A stretch of 64,000 bases of DNA from Chryseobacterium aurantiacum (GCF_003020585.1 NZ_PXUE01000002.1:992001-1056000), one strand, 5' to 3'; counted from the first letter of the stretch, positions 18,422 through 29,261 are shown. A program made the numbers and translations. Notes: generated by a model not told the origin, from the letters alone.

Positions 18422-19267
18422 ATGATAAAATTATTAAAACTAGAGTACTACAAAAACCTGAACTACAAACCGTTCAAAGTTTTTACAATATTATATTTTG
18501 CCATTCTTATTGCCTTACTTTTCATTGGATTGGTAGATTTTGACCTTTTCGGAGGAACAATTAACTTAAAGGAAGAAGGCATTTATAATTTCCCGGAAAT
18601 CTGGAATTTCACCACATGGATTGTTGCTTTACTTAAAATTTTCCTGGGATTGATTATTGTTTTCTCTATTTCGCAGGAGTTTAGCAACCGGATGTTCAAG
18701 CAGAATACGATTGATGGATTGAGCAGACAGGAATTTATCATTTCAAAATTGCTGACAATAAGCATTTTCACTATTGTTTCTACTGTAATTGTATTGGGCA
18801 TCACTCTACTTCTGGGATATCAATATTCGAACACAACAGAATCTACAAAGGTTTTTGCTGAGATTTTCTTTATTGGAAATTACCTGGTTAAACTCTTTAC
18901 GTTCTTCTGTTTTCTAATGTTTCTTTCCATTTTGTTGAGAAAATCAATCTTTGTATTTCTCGCCCTTTTTGTTTTCTGGATTGGTGAGGGAATTTTAACA
19001 GCAGTTGAGGTTTTTTCAAAAGTAAAAGGGGTGCAGGGGCCGCAAAGAAATGATATCCTTCAGAATGATTTTTTTATAACACATCTTTTACCATTGGAAA
19101 GTATGTCCAGCCTTATTCCTAACCCAATGATGAGATTAAATATGGCTAAAATGATGGGTGTAAAGTATGAATTCCACTACCCTACAGAAAGCCTTATTGC
19201 ATGTCTGGTATGGTCTGCTGTTTTCATATTCGGGTCATACTGGATTTTGAAGAAAAGGGATTGGTAG
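18422..19267 (+). CDS. ABC-2 type transporter permease
   Basis: 281-residue membrane subunit paired with the ATPase immediately upstream. About six hydrophobic segments are visible, with the typical ABC-2 organisation of an N-terminal amphipathic stretch (MIKLLKLEYYKNLNYKPFK), a central motif SQEFSNRMFKQNTIDGLSRQE, and a C-terminal helix before KKRDW. The substrate is unknown; systems of this type often confer resistance to peptide antibiotics or extrude lipids. The end of the gene is convergent with msrAB. Confidence 0.88.
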   Translation: MIKLLKLEYYKNLNYKPFKVFTILYFAILIALLFIGLVDFDLFGGTINLKEEGIYNFPEIWNFTTWIVALLKIFLGLIIVFSISQEFSNRMFKQNTIDGLSRQEFIISKLLTISIFTIVSTVIVLGITLLLGYQYSNTTESTKVFAEIFFIGNYLVKLFTFFCFLMFLSILLRKSIFVFLALFVFWIGEGILTAVEVFSKVKGVQGPQRNDILQNDFFITHLLPLESMSSLIPNPMMRLNMAKMMGVKYEFHYPTESLIACLVWSAVFIFGSYWILKKRDW

Positions 19268-19350
19268 ATATGTGATTTTTAGCTTTCTCCTATTTTTGAA
19301 TATTTCAATGTTAAGTATCAAAGAACGATTTCAATTGCATTATTAACTCA

Positions 19351-19382
19351 AAAATAAAAGGCTGCCAAATGGCAGCCTTCCT
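19351..19382 (-). terminator. Terminator of the sigma-msrAB operon
   Basis: Stem AAGGCTGCCA / TGGCAGCCTT with an AA loop. On the minus strand it is followed by a T-rich tail, so it serves the msrAB transcript. Confidence 0.8.
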
Positions 19383-19388
19383 TTCAAA

Positions 19389-20507
19389 TTACTTTTTATC
19401 TAACAACGGAAGATATTTTCCGTATCCTTTTTTATCCATCTCAGCTTTTGGAATAAACTTCAGAGAAGCACTGTTGATACAGTAGCGTAGTCCTCCTTTA
19501 TCTGTAGGTCCGTCAGTAAAGACATGTCCTAAGTGAGCATCTCCAATTTTACTTCTTACCTCTACTCTGGTCATTCCATGGGTACGATCCAGTTTTTCAT
19601 CAATCATACTTTTTGTAATAGGTTTTGAAAAGCTTGGCCATCCACAACCCGATTCAAATTTGTCTGTTGATATAAATAAAGGTTCACCGGTGGTAATATC
19701 CACATAAATCCCCTCTCTCGTTTCGTTCCAGTATTCATTTTGGAAAGCTCTTTCTGTTCCGTTTTCCTGAGTTACGTTATATTGTTCTGCACTTAATTTT
19801 TCTTTTAAAACCTTTTTATCCTGTTTTTGATAAGTTGTAGCCTTTGGAAGCGGATTTGCTTTCTTTGCCATTTCAAAAAGGCCCGGTTCAATATGGCAGT
19901 AACCTCCAGGGTTTTTATCCAAATAATCCTGATGATAATCTTCTGCTTTGTAGAAATTTTTCAATGCAATGGTCTCTACCACTAGTGGCTTACTATAATT
20001 TTTAGCCAACATCTGAACTTCTCCTTTCACCACAGCCTCATCGTTTTTATCCGTGAAATAAATTCCCGTTCTATATTGGTTCCCACGGTCATTGCCTTGT
20101 TTATCAATACTTGTAGGGTCAATGGTCTTAAAATACAGATCAATCAATAGTTTCAGATCTACCTGCTCCGGATCATACTTCACTTTTACAGTCTCTGCAA
20201 AACCTGTTGTATGACTTACCACTTCCTCATAGGTAGGATTTTGAGTGTTCCCGTTTGCATAACCCACTTCTGTTCCTACAACTCCACGAATCTGTTGAAA
20301 GAAATGTTCTGTTCCCCAGAAGCATCCACCGGCAAAATAAATCTCTCTGATGTTTTTGTTATCCATAATTTCTTGTTTTTCTTTCTTTATCTCAACTTCA
20401 TTGGGCTTGTTCTTTTTAAAAAGCCCGGACTCTGCAGCAAAAACTGCAATACCCAGAATAATTCCAAGTACTATTAATATATTTTTCATATTTAGCTTTT
20501 TATTCAT
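19389..20507 (-). CDS. msrAB: Methionine sulfoxide reductase MsrA-MsrB fusion
   Basis: Repairs oxidised methionine in proteins, with the S-epimer reduced by the MsrA half and the R-epimer by the MsrB half. Residues 7-25 form a membrane anchor or signal sequence, so it acts outside the cytoplasm. MsrA begins near residue 54 with [10 protein letters not shown] (catalytic Cys62). MsrB occupies about 230-372 with SGCGWPSF and RYCIN (Cys343). The zinc-binding CxxC of many MsrB proteins is absent ([11 protein letters not shown]). Its ATG overlaps the DUF417 stop codon by one base, so the two are translationally coupled. The upstream sigma/anti-sigma pair suggests stress-induced expression. Confidence 0.93.
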   Translation of the reverse strand: MNKKLNMKNILIVLGIILGIAVFAAESGLFKKNKPNEVEIKKEKQEIMDNKNIREIYFAGGCFWGTEHFFQQIRGVVGTEVGYANGNTQNPTYEEVVSHTTGFAETVKVKYDPEQVDLKLLIDLYFKTIDPTSIDKQGNDRGNQYRTGIYFTDKNDEAVVKGEVQMLAKNYSKPLVVETIALKNFYKAEDYHQDYLDKNPGGYCHIEPGLFEMAKKANPLPKATTYQKQDKKVLKEKLSAEQYNVTQENGTERAFQNEYWNETREGIYVDITTGEPLFISTDKFESGCGWPSFSKPITKSMIDEKLDRTHGMTRVEVRSKIGDAHLGHVFTDGPTDKGGLRYCINSASLKFIPKAEMDKKGYGKYLPLLDKK

Positions 20508-20956
20508 TATTTATTATTTTGAACCATCATTAATCCAAATCCTAAAAGCATAAGGTCTTTCAAGATAAAAAAGTCTGTGACTGGTACTCCGTCCACTACT
20601 TTCCACATTCCCGGAGTGGTAAACAGATAACTTAAAGTAACAAGGAAAGTAACAATCATTCCTATTCCTGCGTACTTTCTTAACCATGCAAATTTCGCAC
20701 TAAATAGGAGTAGTAAGGCAATGATAATTTCTATCGCTCCGATAAGATTTGACACAGCCTGAGCACTCATAATCTTATATACGAAAAAGGTTAAGAAATG
20801 GTTTTCAACCAAGGGTTTTATTGCGGCAGCTTCCGTGGGAGTAAATTTGAAAATACCGATCCAGAGCAAAATAAGAGCAGCTCCGAAGAGGGAAACGTAG
20901 TATCCCAGATTGTACGTTGATTGATTATTACCCGTTTTATTTGTTGTTCCTACCAT
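20507..20956 (-). CDS. DUF417 (YkgB-like) membrane protein
   Basis: 149-residue inner-membrane protein with four predicted helices, of the DUF417/YkgB family related to DoxX. Family-type residues are seen in [23 protein letters not shown] sequence near residue 43 and the C-terminal [19 protein letters not shown]. The E. coli relative (RclC/YkgB) is part of a reactive-chlorine response; that link is family knowledge and not shown here. It directly precedes msrAB with a one-base overlap, which supports a role in surviving oxidants that damage methionine. Confidence 0.85.
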   Translation of the reverse strand: MVGTTNKTGNNQSTYNLGYYVSLFGAALILLWIGIFKFTPTEAAAIKPLVENHFLTFFVYKIMSAQAVSNLIGAIEIIIALLLLFSAKFAWLRKYAGIGMIVTFLVTLSYLFTTPGMWKVVDGVPVTDFFILKDLMLLGFGLMMVQNNK

Positions 20957-21036
20957 TTTTAAAGATTTTGAATTAATACTTTTATTGTTTTCAAAAGTAT
21001 AGTCGGAACTATTTCAAAATCCTGACAAAAATTTTT

Positions 21037-21306
21037 CTAGAAATTTAATTTATCAATCATTTTATTTTTAAAATCCTGAATTTCAGATTCATTTATTTCT
21101 CCTGATTTCTGAGAAATCGTCTTTTTAAAAACCTTATCCAATAGTGCTAGTTTCTCACTATACATCCTGCACCATTTACAAATCATTAAATGGGCACCCA
21201 GCTTTCTGTTTTCTTTGGCAGAAATAGATCCGGCATTTCGTTTTTCCATAAGCAGAGTTGCTTCACTGCATGGTAGAAATAAGGTATGTAATATTTTTTT
21301 TAGCAT
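21037..21306 (-). CDS. Zinc-finger (ZAS-like) anti-sigma factor
   Basis: 89-residue protein starting five bases after the sigma factor stop. It carries an early Cys (FLPCSEAT) and the motif HLMICKWC (H-x3-C-x2-C), the zinc site of ZAS anti-sigma domains, and has no membrane helix. It would therefore be a soluble, possibly redox-sensing, anti-sigma factor that holds the upstream ECF sigma until zinc is lost or the thiols are oxidised. The partner assignment rests on adjacency and motif. Confidence 0.72.
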   Translation of the reverse strand: MLKKILHTLFLPCSEATLLMEKRNAGSISAKENRKLGAHLMICKWCRMYSEKLALLDKVFKKTISQKSGEINESEIQDFKNKMIDKLNF

Positions 21307-21311
21307 TTTAA

Positions 21312-21863
21312 TTATATTCTTGAAAACCAGTTAAACTCCAGGCATTCCCTAAGCTGTACCCGGCTTCGTTGAAGAATCTTCCAAAGGTTAGTCGTAGAAA
21401 CATTCAATTCCTGACTCACCTCAGGTGCTTTTTTTTCTTCAAGATAATACATTTTTAATAAAATCTTCCATCTAGCAGGCAATTCTTCGATACATTCTTC
21501 AAGTGTTTTATTGAATTCCTGATTATCCAAAAGTTCAGCTTCTGTTGAAACATTCCAGTCATTGATGACATCTTTATTCTTCCATGAACCTGTTTCATCA
21601 AAAAAATGATCTAGCTTAATAGTGGGTTCCGATTTATATTTATTCCGGTAGAAATCAGCAATTTTTCTGTTAAGGATAGCCATTAGCCAAGTTAAAGGCT
21701 GGCTTTTTCCTTCAAATGAGTCATAATTTGAAAAAGCAGCTATAAAGACATCCTGAACTACATCCTGAGCGTCTTCCTTATTCGAAAGCACATACAATGC
21801 CCGCTTCAAAAGGGGGCCGGAATATTGCTCTATCCAGTTTTTCAGTTCTTCATCTTTTGTCAT
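21312..21863 (-). CDS. ECF-type RNA polymerase sigma factor
   Basis: 183 residues from the chosen start MTKDEELKNW; the frame stays open to 21947, but that extension is not sigma-like. Region 2 is visible as LYVLSNKEDAQDVVQDVFIAAF and the -10 recognition helix as QPLTWLMAILNRKIADFYR. Region 4 contains a helix-turn-helix, KAPEVSQELNVSTTNLWKILQRSRVQL. The gene is followed by its probable anti-sigma factor, then DUF417 and msrAB on the same strand, so it probably directs an envelope or oxidative stress operon that includes itself. Confidence 0.88.
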   Translation of the reverse strand: MTKDEELKNWIEQYSGPLLKRALYVLSNKEDAQDVVQDVFIAAFSNYDSFEGKSQPLTWLMAILNRKIADFYRNKYKSEPTIKLDHFFDETGSWKNKDVINDWNVSTEAELLDNQEFNKTLEECIEELPARWKILLKMYYLEEKKAPEVSQELNVSTTNLWKILQRSRVQLRECLEFNWFSRI

Positions 21864-22208
21864 TGGAAAGTTTTTTATCTTATTCAGATCATAGCGAAGA
21901 TAGTAAGTTAAATGGAAAGAAAAAATAATTAATGCAGGATATGGCAAGCATACAAAGAGCTTTATTCTTAATAAAATTTTAGACTGTATATTCTAATGGT
22001 AATTATTGAGTATGATGTATATTAAATGATAAATTTCTTCAGCATCCTATCCCATTTTTAAAAGAACAAATCGAAGTTATTCCCAATATTATGTCTGACA
22101 TTTGATAAAACATCCTTGAAAAAATCTAATATTAGATATTAAATCACCTAAAAATCTTAAATTTGCATCTTATCAAAATTTGATATTAAAAAAAGCAAAA
22201 GCAATACT
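21864..22208. other. Intergenic region between the sigma factor and alaS
   Basis: AT-rich divergent region of 345 bases. Apart from the alaS -7 element I see no gene, RNA structure or clear sigma-operon promoter. Confidence 0.5.
22158..22165 (+). promoter_or_regulatory. Candidate -7 promoter element for alaS
   Basis: TAAATTTG matches TAnnTTTG and lies 43 bases upstream of the alaS ATG. A -33 TTG at the expected spacing is missing. Confidence 0.45.
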
Positions 22209-24812
22209 ATGACATCACAAGAGATACGTCAAAAATTTTTAGACTATTTTAAAAGTAAGGAGCACCTTATCGTTCCTTCGGCTCCTATTGTGCTGAAAGA
22301 CGACCCTACCCTTATGTTTTCCAACTCCGGAATGACGCAGTTCAAGGATTTCTTCCTAGGCTACAAAACACCTACGGCCCCAAGAATTGCCGATACACAG
22401 AAGTGTCTGAGAGTTTCAGGAAAGCACAATGATTTGGATGATGTAGGTAGAGATACTTACCACCACACCATGTTTGAAATGTTAGGGAACTGGTCTTTCG
22501 GGGATTACTTCAAAAAAGAGGCTATTGCTTTTGCCTGGGAATTACTGACTGAAGTATACGGAATTCCAAAAGAAAATTTATATGTAACTATTTTCGAGGG
22601 AGACGCTTCTGAAAATCTGGACAGAGACCAGGATGCGTATGACTTCTGGAAATCTCATATTTCTGAGGACAGAATCATCAACGGAAATAAAAAGGATAAT
22701 TTCTGGGAAATGGGTGAAAGCGGACCATGTGGACCGTGTTCAGAAATCCATGTTGACTTAAGAACCCCTGAAGAAAAAGCTCAGGTTTCTGGACTTGAAT
22801 TGGTAAATAATGACCACCCCCAGGTTGTTGAGGTATGGAACCTGGTTTTCATGGAGTTCAACAGAAAGGCTGATAAGTCTTTGGAAAAACTTCCTGCTCA
22901 GCATGTAGACACAGGGATGGGCTTTGAGCGTCTTTGTATGGCACTTCAAGGGAAATCTTCCAACTATGATACAGATGTTTTCACTCCGCTTATTTCTAAA
23001 GTTGAAGAACTTTCAGGTAAAAAATATACAGGAATTTTAGAGGACGAAAAAGATATTGCCATCCGTGTTGTGGTAGACCACATCAGAGCGGTTTCTTTTG
23101 CTATTGCAGACGGGCAGCTTCCTTCTAACGGAGGAGCAGGTTATGTAATCAGAAGAATTTTAAGAAGAGGTATTTCATATTCTTACAGATTCCTTGGAAT
23201 GAAAGAACCTTTCCTTTATAAATTGGTTGCGGTTCTACAGGAGCAAATGGGATCTTTCTTCCCTGAACTTGAAAAACAAGGAAAACTGGTTTCTGAAGTG
23301 ATTAAAAGTGAAGAGGAATCTTTCCTAAAAACCATTGAAAACGGATTGATCAGAGTTGAAAAATTAATTCAACAGACCATTACGGATAACCTAAAGGTAC
23401 TACCAAGTGAAGAAGTTTTTGAATTATATGATACTTATGGTTTCCCTGATGACTTAACAAGAATTATTGCTGAGGAAAAAGGATTAACCATTGATGAGGA
23501 GGGCTTCAAGGCTGAAATGGAAAAGCAAAAACAACGCTCTAAGTCAGATTCTGCTCAAAAGGTTTATGACTGGGTAGTTTTGGAAGAAAAACCGGAATCA
23601 TTCGTAGGATATGATCAGATTGAATCTGAAACATATATTACAAGATACAGAAAGGTAGAAAACAAAGACGGGGAATTTTATCAGGTAGTACTGAGCAGCT
23701 CTCCTTTCTACCCTGAAGGAGGTGGACAGGTTGGAGATAAAGGTCTTCTGGAAAACGCTTCAGAAAGCTTTGAAGTGCTGGAAACTAAAAAGGAGAACGG
23801 ATTAATCGTTTCATTGATTGATGGTCTTCCAAAGGATGCAGGAGCTGTTTTCTATGCTAAGGTAAATGCTACCGACAGAAAGAACTCTCAGGCTAACCAC
23901 TCTGTAACCCACCTTTTACATGAGGCATTGAGAGATGTTTTAGGAACGCACGTTGAACAGAAAGGTTCTTACGTAGGTCCGGATTATCTTCGTTTTGACT
24001 TCTCTCACTTCAATAAAATGACTGAGGAAGAATTGGCTTTAATTGAAGAAAAAGTAAATCATAAGATCAAAGAAAGCATTGCTTTACAGGAGTTCAGAAA
24101 TATCCCTATTCAGGAGGCTTTGAACAAAGGTGCAATGGCTTTATTTGGAGAAAAATACGGTGACAGTGTGAGAATGATTCAGTTCGGAAGTTCAAGAGAA
24201 CTTTGCGGAGGAACTCACGTAAAAAACACCAGCGAAATTGGTCATTTCAAAATTACATCTGAAGGTTCTGCAGCAGCAGGAATCAGAAGAATTGAAGCTA
24301 TTTCCGGTGATAAATCTGAAGAATACTTCAATAATCTTGAAAAGCAGATCATTGAGCTGTCACAATTACTAAAATCTAAGGATGTAGTAAGATCCATCGA
24401 AAAACTTATTGAGGAAAATACTTCGCTGAAGGCTGAGGTAGATGCCCTTAAAAAAGAAAAAGCAAAAGGAGAAATCGGTGATTGGAAAACCGCTTACGAA
24501 CAGAAAGGCAATAAGCAATTGCTAGTAAAGAAGACTTCTTTGGATGCTGGTTCTGTTAAGGATATTGTATTCCAGTTGAAGAGAGAGATCCCTACTTCGG
24601 TGACGATCATTCTTTCTGATGCAGACGGGAAACCAATGATCACTGTAGGAGTTTCTGATGATCTGGCTGCAGATTATCAGGCCGGAGCTATTGTAAAGGA
24701 TCTGGCAAAAGAAATCCAAGGCGGCGGGGGCGGAAACCCTGGCTTTGCTACTGCAGGAGGGAAAAACCTATCCGGATTGGAAAATGCTTACCAGAAAGCT
24801 TTAAATATTTAA
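22209..24812 (+). CDS. alaS: Alanine-tRNA ligase
   Basis: Charges tRNA-Ala and clears mischarged Ser or Gly. 867 residues with the normal domain order: class II catalytic core (motif 2 region [17 protein letters not shown]), tRNA recognition ([15 protein letters not shown]), the editing domain with HxxxH ([14 protein letters not shown]) and CGGTH, and the C-Ala domain with GGGGG near the end ([16 protein letters not shown]). Start [19 protein letters not shown] is the canonical N-terminus. It is a single transcription unit ending in a strong terminator. Confidence 0.97.
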   Translation: MTSQEIRQKFLDYFKSKEHLIVPSAPIVLKDDPTLMFSNSGMTQFKDFFLGYKTPTAPRIADTQKCLRVSGKHNDLDDVGRDTYHHTMFEMLGNWSFGDYFKKEAIAFAWELLTEVYGIPKENLYVTIFEGDASENLDRDQDAYDFWKSHISEDRIINGNKKDNFWEMGESGPCGPCSEIHVDLRTPEEKAQVSGLELVNNDHPQVVEVWNLVFMEFNRKADKSLEKLPAQHVDTGMGFERLCMALQGKSSNYDTDVFTPLISKVEELSGKKYTGILEDEKDIAIRVVVDHIRAVSFAIADGQLPSNGGAGYVIRRILRRGISYSYRFLGMKEPFLYKLVAVLQEQMGSFFPELEKQGKLVSEVIKSEEESFLKTIENGLIRVEKLIQQTITDNLKVLPSEEVFELYDTYGFPDDLTRIIAEEKGLTIDEEGFKAEMEKQKQRSKSDSAQKVYDWVVLEEKPESFVGYDQIESETYITRYRKVENKDGEFYQVVLSSSPFYPEGGGQVGDKGLLENASESFEVLETKKENGLIVSLIDGLPKDAGAVFYAKVNATDRKNSQANHSVTHLLHEALRDVLGTHVEQKGSYVGPDYLRFDFSHFNKMTEEELALIEEKVNHKIKESIALQEFRNIPIQEALNKGAMALFGEKYGDSVRMIQFGSSRELCGGTHVKNTSEIGHFKITSEGSAAAGIRRIEAISGDKSEEYFNNLEKQIIELSQLLKSKDVVRSIEKLIEENTSLKAEVDALKKEKAKGEIGDWKTAYEQKGNKQLLVKKTSLDAGSVKDIVFQLKREIPTSVTIILSDADGKPMITVGVSDDLAADYQAGAIVKDLAKEIQGGGGGNPGFATAGGKNLSGLENAYQKALNI

Positions 24813-24832
24813 AAGATATTTTAAAATATAAT

Positions 24833-24867
24833 AAACTCCTGAATTTAATGTATTCAGGAGTTTTTTT
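24833..24867 (+). terminator. Intrinsic terminator after alaS
   Basis: Stem AAACTCCTGAAT / ATTCAGGAGTTT with a seven-base loop, followed by T residues. Confidence 0.88.
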
Positions 24868-25029
24868 ATTGGAAATTGTAAAGAATTTCAGAATGACAAT
24901 CTACCCTTAAGCTTAATCATCATTCTGTAGGAAATATCCATTTACTCATTAGATTAAATCAATGTTATACTCTGTTAAAAAACTTTTATACAAGAATAAA
25001 TATCATTATTTTTGACGTAGTTTTTTTAC

Positions 25030-27426
25030 ATGAAAAGGGGTTTACAATTATTATTTTTCCTGATTTATTTTTTGGGTTATTCGCAACTGAAAATAAAAGT
25101 TGTAGATGACGCCAATCAAAAACCTATCTCTAATGCTAAGGTCTTCTGTGAGGGCCAAATCCTTGGCTACACGAATGTACAGGGGGTTTTAGAGTTTAAA
25201 ACTACATGCAGAAACATAGAGGTAGAGGCCGAATCCTATAAAAAGGAAATAACATCTGTGGAAAGCAGCATGGAGGTTTCTCTTACCAAAAAATCATCAA
25301 AGACAACAGCCATTGAAGCAGTTGTAATTGAGGATAAAAGTGATCCAAGAGCATTGGAAATTCTTAAAAAGGTGAACAAAATGTTCAATGAGAACTCTCC
25401 TAAAAGCTTAGGTTCCTATGCTTACAAATCCTACGAAAAAATCTCACTGGATATTGACGAGGATAGTCTCTCTCAGTTTAATCAGTATTTTAATGACCTC
25501 AACATTTTCAAGAAAAAGAGAGAAAAAGATTCACTGAATAACATCAATGCAAGGAAGATCTTTGCAAAAAGTAAACTCTTCCTCTGGGAAAGAGCGCAGG
25601 AGTTTTTATATTCCAAAAAGTATGGAGAAAAGATCAATATCCTGGACAACCGAATTTCGGGTTTAAAGCAGCCGGTTTATGAGATGATTGCTCTTCAGCA
25701 AAGTAATAGAGATGTTGTTCCGGAACAGTTAAAACCGGAAAACAGGGGTCTTTACAGATTCTTTCTGTCAGATACCATCGAGCTTGACGGAAGAAAAAAC
25801 TTTGTGATCCGTTTCCGTGAAGTTAACTACAAAAATCCGGACAGAAAAAGAAAATACAATGGCTCCATTTATATAGATACGGAGACCTACGGAATTAAAA
25901 AAATTGAAAATTTCAGCAAAAACAAGAACGACGGAATTATTACCAGCACCTGGGTGTTTTATAATAACAAATGGTTCCTTGCCCATGAAAAAACCAAGCT
26001 TAAAATGGGTAAAATGGCAATGGATGATAAGGAACATGTTAATAAAAAGGATAAGAAAAGCTTTGGTACCTACGCCTTCCTTACTTCCAAATATTTTGAC
26101 TTTGAATCTCCTATTGAGGAAAAAGCCCAAGACTTCAAGGGCTATACATTCTCTGTAAAAAGTATTGACGGGCATTCTCTGGATCGATACAGAACTGATC
26201 CGCTTACTGAAAGAGAACAAAATACCTATAAAACAATTGACAGCCTTGGTAAAAAATATAAAATTGATAGTAAGGCACAGATCATTTCAGGTTTGCTTAA
26301 CGGCCAAATAAGAGTAAATGCGGTAGATTTTGCGGTGGATGAAATTGTCAACTATAACTCGTATGAGGGGTTCAGGCTTGGATTAAAAGCTAAGATCAAT
26401 GAAAATTTCAACCCTTATTTTTCTCCTGATTACTATTTTGCCTACGGTGTAAAAGACAGAAGATGGAAATACGGAATGGGTATAGATGTGAAGACTACAT
26501 TAAGAAAAAACTCATTCTTCAGGTTTGAATTTTATGATGATGTGACCGCTTCAGGGGAGTTTTACAGACGACTCTGGAATTTCAAAATGAGGATGATGAA
26601 CTTTGGAAATAATCTTAATAATGATAAGTATTTCCACTTCAAGGGTGCATCATTGTCTTATCTGAACGATGTTACCAACGGACTTACTCTTGCTCTTGCT
26701 GTAAGAAGAAATATTGAAGAGGCTGAGTTTGATTACCAGTTTAGAGATGGAGGATCTTCGTTTAAGAATTTCAATACCTTATTTACGTTAAAGTATTCTC
26801 CCAATTCTACCAATATTATGACTCCACAGGGGAAATCCCTGATAGACCAAAAGTATCCGGAGCTTTATTTTAACTATGAACAAAGCTATAAAGTAGCAGG
26901 TGGAAGTTTCAATTACTCCCGTTTTGATGCCCTTTTTGTACATAATTTCAAGACTCCGATCGGAACTACAGGTTTCAGATTGTATGGAGGTGTAGTTTTG
27001 GGTGAAGCTCCAATATGGAAGAACTTTACCATGAACGGACTAGCCTCTCCCGGTAAGGATTTTAATTTTAACCTTACTTCATTCCTTGGATTTGCAACAC
27101 TGGAGGGTGGAAAATTTTATAATGATAAGTTCGTAGCCTATTATTTTACACACAAGCTTCCTTTTTACTTCAAAAGCTTTGGACACAACGTTTCCAGCTT
27201 TGATTTTGTACTGCGCGGAACTATTGGGGACATGAAGCATCCTGAATATCATCAGTTTAAATTTAAGAAGCTTGACCACCTCTATCAGGAGGTTGGTTTG
27301 GAATGGAATAACTTCCTTTCAAGCTATTTCAATCTGGGATTATTCTACAGAGTGGGTTATTATGCAACGCCACACTTCAAGGAAAATTTCGCCATCCAGT
27401 TCAAATTAAAGTTCCTGGAATTTTAA
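25030..27426 (+). CDS. DUF5686 outer-membrane protein with carboxypeptidase-regulatory-like domain
   Basis: 798 residues. A signal peptide (ending GYSQ) is followed by a carboxypeptidase-regulatory-like beta domain (residues about 20-95, KIKVVDDANQKPISNAKVFC), the kind that precedes many Bacteroidota outer-membrane barrels. The rest is DUF5686: alternating beta segments with many Tyr and Phe, ending NFAIQFKLKFLEF, consistent with an outer-membrane barrel. No TonB plug domain is visible. The function is unknown; the architecture suggests assembly or transport in the outer membrane. A TATTTTTG motif at 25007 may be its promoter. Confidence 0.82.
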   Translation: MKRGLQLLFFLIYFLGYSQLKIKVVDDANQKPISNAKVFCEGQILGYTNVQGVLEFKTTCRNIEVEAESYKKEITSVESSMEVSLTKKSSKTTAIEAVVIEDKSDPRALEILKKVNKMFNENSPKSLGSYAYKSYEKISLDIDEDSLSQFNQYFNDLNIFKKKREKDSLNNINARKIFAKSKLFLWERAQEFLYSKKYGEKINILDNRISGLKQPVYEMIALQQSNRDVVPEQLKPENRGLYRFFLSDTIELDGRKNFVIRFREVNYKNPDRKRKYNGSIYIDTETYGIKKIENFSKNKNDGIITSTWVFYNNKWFLAHEKTKLKMGKMAMDDKEHVNKKDKKSFGTYAFLTSKYFDFESPIEEKAQDFKGYTFSVKSIDGHSLDRYRTDPLTEREQNTYKTIDSLGKKYKIDSKAQIISGLLNGQIRVNAVDFAVDEIVNYNSYEGFRLGLKAKINENFNPYFSPDYYFAYGVKDRRWKYGMGIDVKTTLRKNSFFRFEFYDDVTASGEFYRRLWNFKMRMMNFGNNLNNDKYFHFKGASLSYLNDVTNGLTLALAVRRNIEEAEFDYQFRDGGSSFKNFNTLFTLKYSPNSTNIMTPQGKSLIDQKYPELYFNYEQSYKVAGGSFNYSRFDALFVHNFKTPIGTTGFRLYGGVVLGEAPIWKNFTMNGLASPGKDFNFNLTSFLGFATLEGGKFYNDKFVAYYFTHKLPFYFKSFGHNVSSFDFVLRGTIGDMKHPEYHQFKFKKLDHLYQEVGLEWNNFLSSYFNLGLFYRVGYYATPHFKENFAIQFKLKFLEF

Positions 27427-27485
27427 GCTCCAAATCTTTAATTACAATCATTATACAATACATTATACACCATATATAAGCTACC

Positions 27486-27722
27486 ATGCAGAGAATAGAA
27501 ATAAAAGCTGAAGCATTTTTTGAATTATTAAAATTAAAAGATACTTCCATGTGGGAAATATTTTCACAGATGATTAACGGGGAAGAAAAAGAAATTATAT
27601 TTTTGGATAATGAAAATAAGATTCTTTTCAACTATGTCTTACCCTCTAACCCTGAGAAACTGGAAGAGGACAGAAAAGAGTTTTCAAAGCAATTTGCTGA
27701 TAAACTAAATCATTTAAATTAA
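27486..27722 (+). CDS. Small conserved-looking hypothetical protein
   Basis: 78-residue soluble protein that I do not recognise. It has an alternating charged composition (EIKAEAFFELLKLKD, EDRKEFSKQFADKLNHL) and looks like a small alpha/beta protein without signal peptide. It sits 59 bases after the DUF5686 gene and six bases before the M28 peptidase ATG, so it probably shares their transcript. Confidence 0.6.
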   Translation: MQRIEIKAEAFFELLKLKDTSMWEIFSQMINGEEKEIIFLDNENKILFNYVLPSNPEKLEEDRKEFSKQFADKLNHLN

Positions 27723-27728
27723 AATCAG

Positions 27729-29198
27729 ATGAATAGAAATTATATTTTTTCCCTGTTGAGTATGCTTGTATTCAGTATGGGAAATGCTCAAAACTATAAG
27801 AAACCTCTGGTTTCCGCTATCAAGGAGTCTGATCTTAGAAAGGACATGTATGAATTGGCGGCAGATCAGTTCTGGGGGCGTGAAGCTGGAACCTTGGACG
27901 AATTAAAGGTTTCTATGTGGCTTGCCGACAAAGCCAAGGAAGCAGGAATGAAGCCAGCCGGCGATCACGGTACATTTTTTCAGTTCTTTGATATGTACAG
28001 GCATCAGGTAATTCCTCAAAGCAGCCTGAAAATTGGAGACAATAATTTAAAGCTATGGAAAGACTATCTTGTGGCAGAACCTGTAAATGCTTCTCTGGAT
28101 GCTGAAGTGGTATACGCAGGAAATGCAGAGCCTGAGGATCTTTCTAAATTGAACATCAAAGGAAAAGTATTGGCAGTAAATGCTTCTGATAAAAATATAG
28201 AAAAGGAAATGACTCTTTTTGTAAGAAGATATCCCGGATTTGTAAGAACCAAATACTACAATAAAGCCTATGAACTTGGAGCTAAGGCAATTATTTTTAT
28301 CACTGATGACCTGTCTGAACAAAGCTGGCCGGAAGTTCTTCCCCAAATGACAAGAGGAAGCTATGGCGTAGAGGGATTAAGAGAAAAAATAACGAACAAC
28401 ATTCCTGTTCTTTGGATCAAAAAAGAAAATGCAGGCTGGGTAAAGAACAACCCGAAAGCTTCTCTTAACCTGATAACAGAAACCTATAAATATCCATCCG
28501 TAAATATCATCGGAAAAATTGAAGGAACAGATCCTTCCCTTAAGGATGAATATGTTTTGCTTAGCGGACATCAGGACCACGACGGGATCAGACATCCTGT
28601 AAAGAATGACACCATCTACAACGGGGCTGATGATAATGCAAGTACCTGCGTAGCGATGTTAGCAATGGCAAGAGCCTATAAAAAACAACCCGGAAAAAGA
28701 AGCATGCTGTTTGTTTTCCATGGTGCTGAAGAAAGAGGTTTGCTTGGATCCAGATGGCATGCTGCACATCCTGTTGTTCCAAAAGAGAAAATTGTAGCAG
28801 TCCTAAATGGAGATATGATTGGAAGAAACAGCAATGATGAAGCCGCTTTATTAGGAGGGAATGCTCCTCACAAAAATTCTGAGGATTTGGTAAAAATGGC
28901 AGAGGAAGCCAATAATGAAAGTACTAAATTCAAATATTTGAAAGACTGGGACTCTCCTAGTCATGCAGAATTCTTTTACTTCAGAAGTGATCATCTTCCT
29001 TATGCTAAAATTGGTATTCCTGCCATATTTTTCACCAGTGTACTGCATGATCAGTACCATACCCCACAGGATGAATCTGAAAACATCAATTACAAAAAGT
29101 TATATAAAATGACGGAATGGATGTACAGAACTTCCTGGAAAGTAGCTAATGAAGCTGAACGTCCGAAAATTATTTCAAATTTTACCCTTGAAAGATAA
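27729..29198 (+). CDS. M28 family zinc metallopeptidase
   Basis: 489-residue exported aminopeptidase-type enzyme. A signal peptide (ending GNAQN) is followed by an N-terminal region with a PA-like insert (about 110-240) and the catalytic M28 domain. Zinc ligands and catalytic residues are visible in GHQDHDG, GADDNAS, HGAEERGLLGSRW, LNGDMIGRN and the C-terminal HDQYHTPQDE. It probably trims peptides in the periplasm or outside the cell. A terminator follows. Confidence 0.9.
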   Translation: MNRNYIFSLLSMLVFSMGNAQNYKKPLVSAIKESDLRKDMYELAADQFWGREAGTLDELKVSMWLADKAKEAGMKPAGDHGTFFQFFDMYRHQVIPQSSLKIGDNNLKLWKDYLVAEPVNASLDAEVVYAGNAEPEDLSKLNIKGKVLAVNASDKNIEKEMTLFVRRYPGFVRTKYYNKAYELGAKAIIFITDDLSEQSWPEVLPQMTRGSYGVEGLREKITNNIPVLWIKKENAGWVKNNPKASLNLITETYKYPSVNIIGKIEGTDPSLKDEYVLLSGHQDHDGIRHPVKNDTIYNGADDNASTCVAMLAMARAYKKQPGKRSMLFVFHGAEERGLLGSRWHAAHPVVPKEKIVAVLNGDMIGRNSNDEAALLGGNAPHKNSEDLVKMAEEANNESTKFKYLKDWDSPSHAEFFYFRSDHLPYAKIGIPAIFFTSVLHDQYHTPQDESENINYKKLYKMTEWMYRTSWKVANEAERPKIISNFTLER

Positions 29199-29203
29199 AT
29201 AAC

Positions 29204-29233
29204 AAAAAGCTTCACAAATTGTGAAGCTTTTTT
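29204..29233. terminator. Terminator between the M28 peptidase and ilvA genes
   Basis: Stem AAAGCTTCAC / GTGAAGCTTT with loop AAATT, flanked by A- and T-runs. It can end both the plus-strand peptidase transcript and the minus-strand ilv operon. Confidence 0.85.
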
Positions 29234-29261
29234 CATCATCATGTTTTTAGTAATGGCCTGA

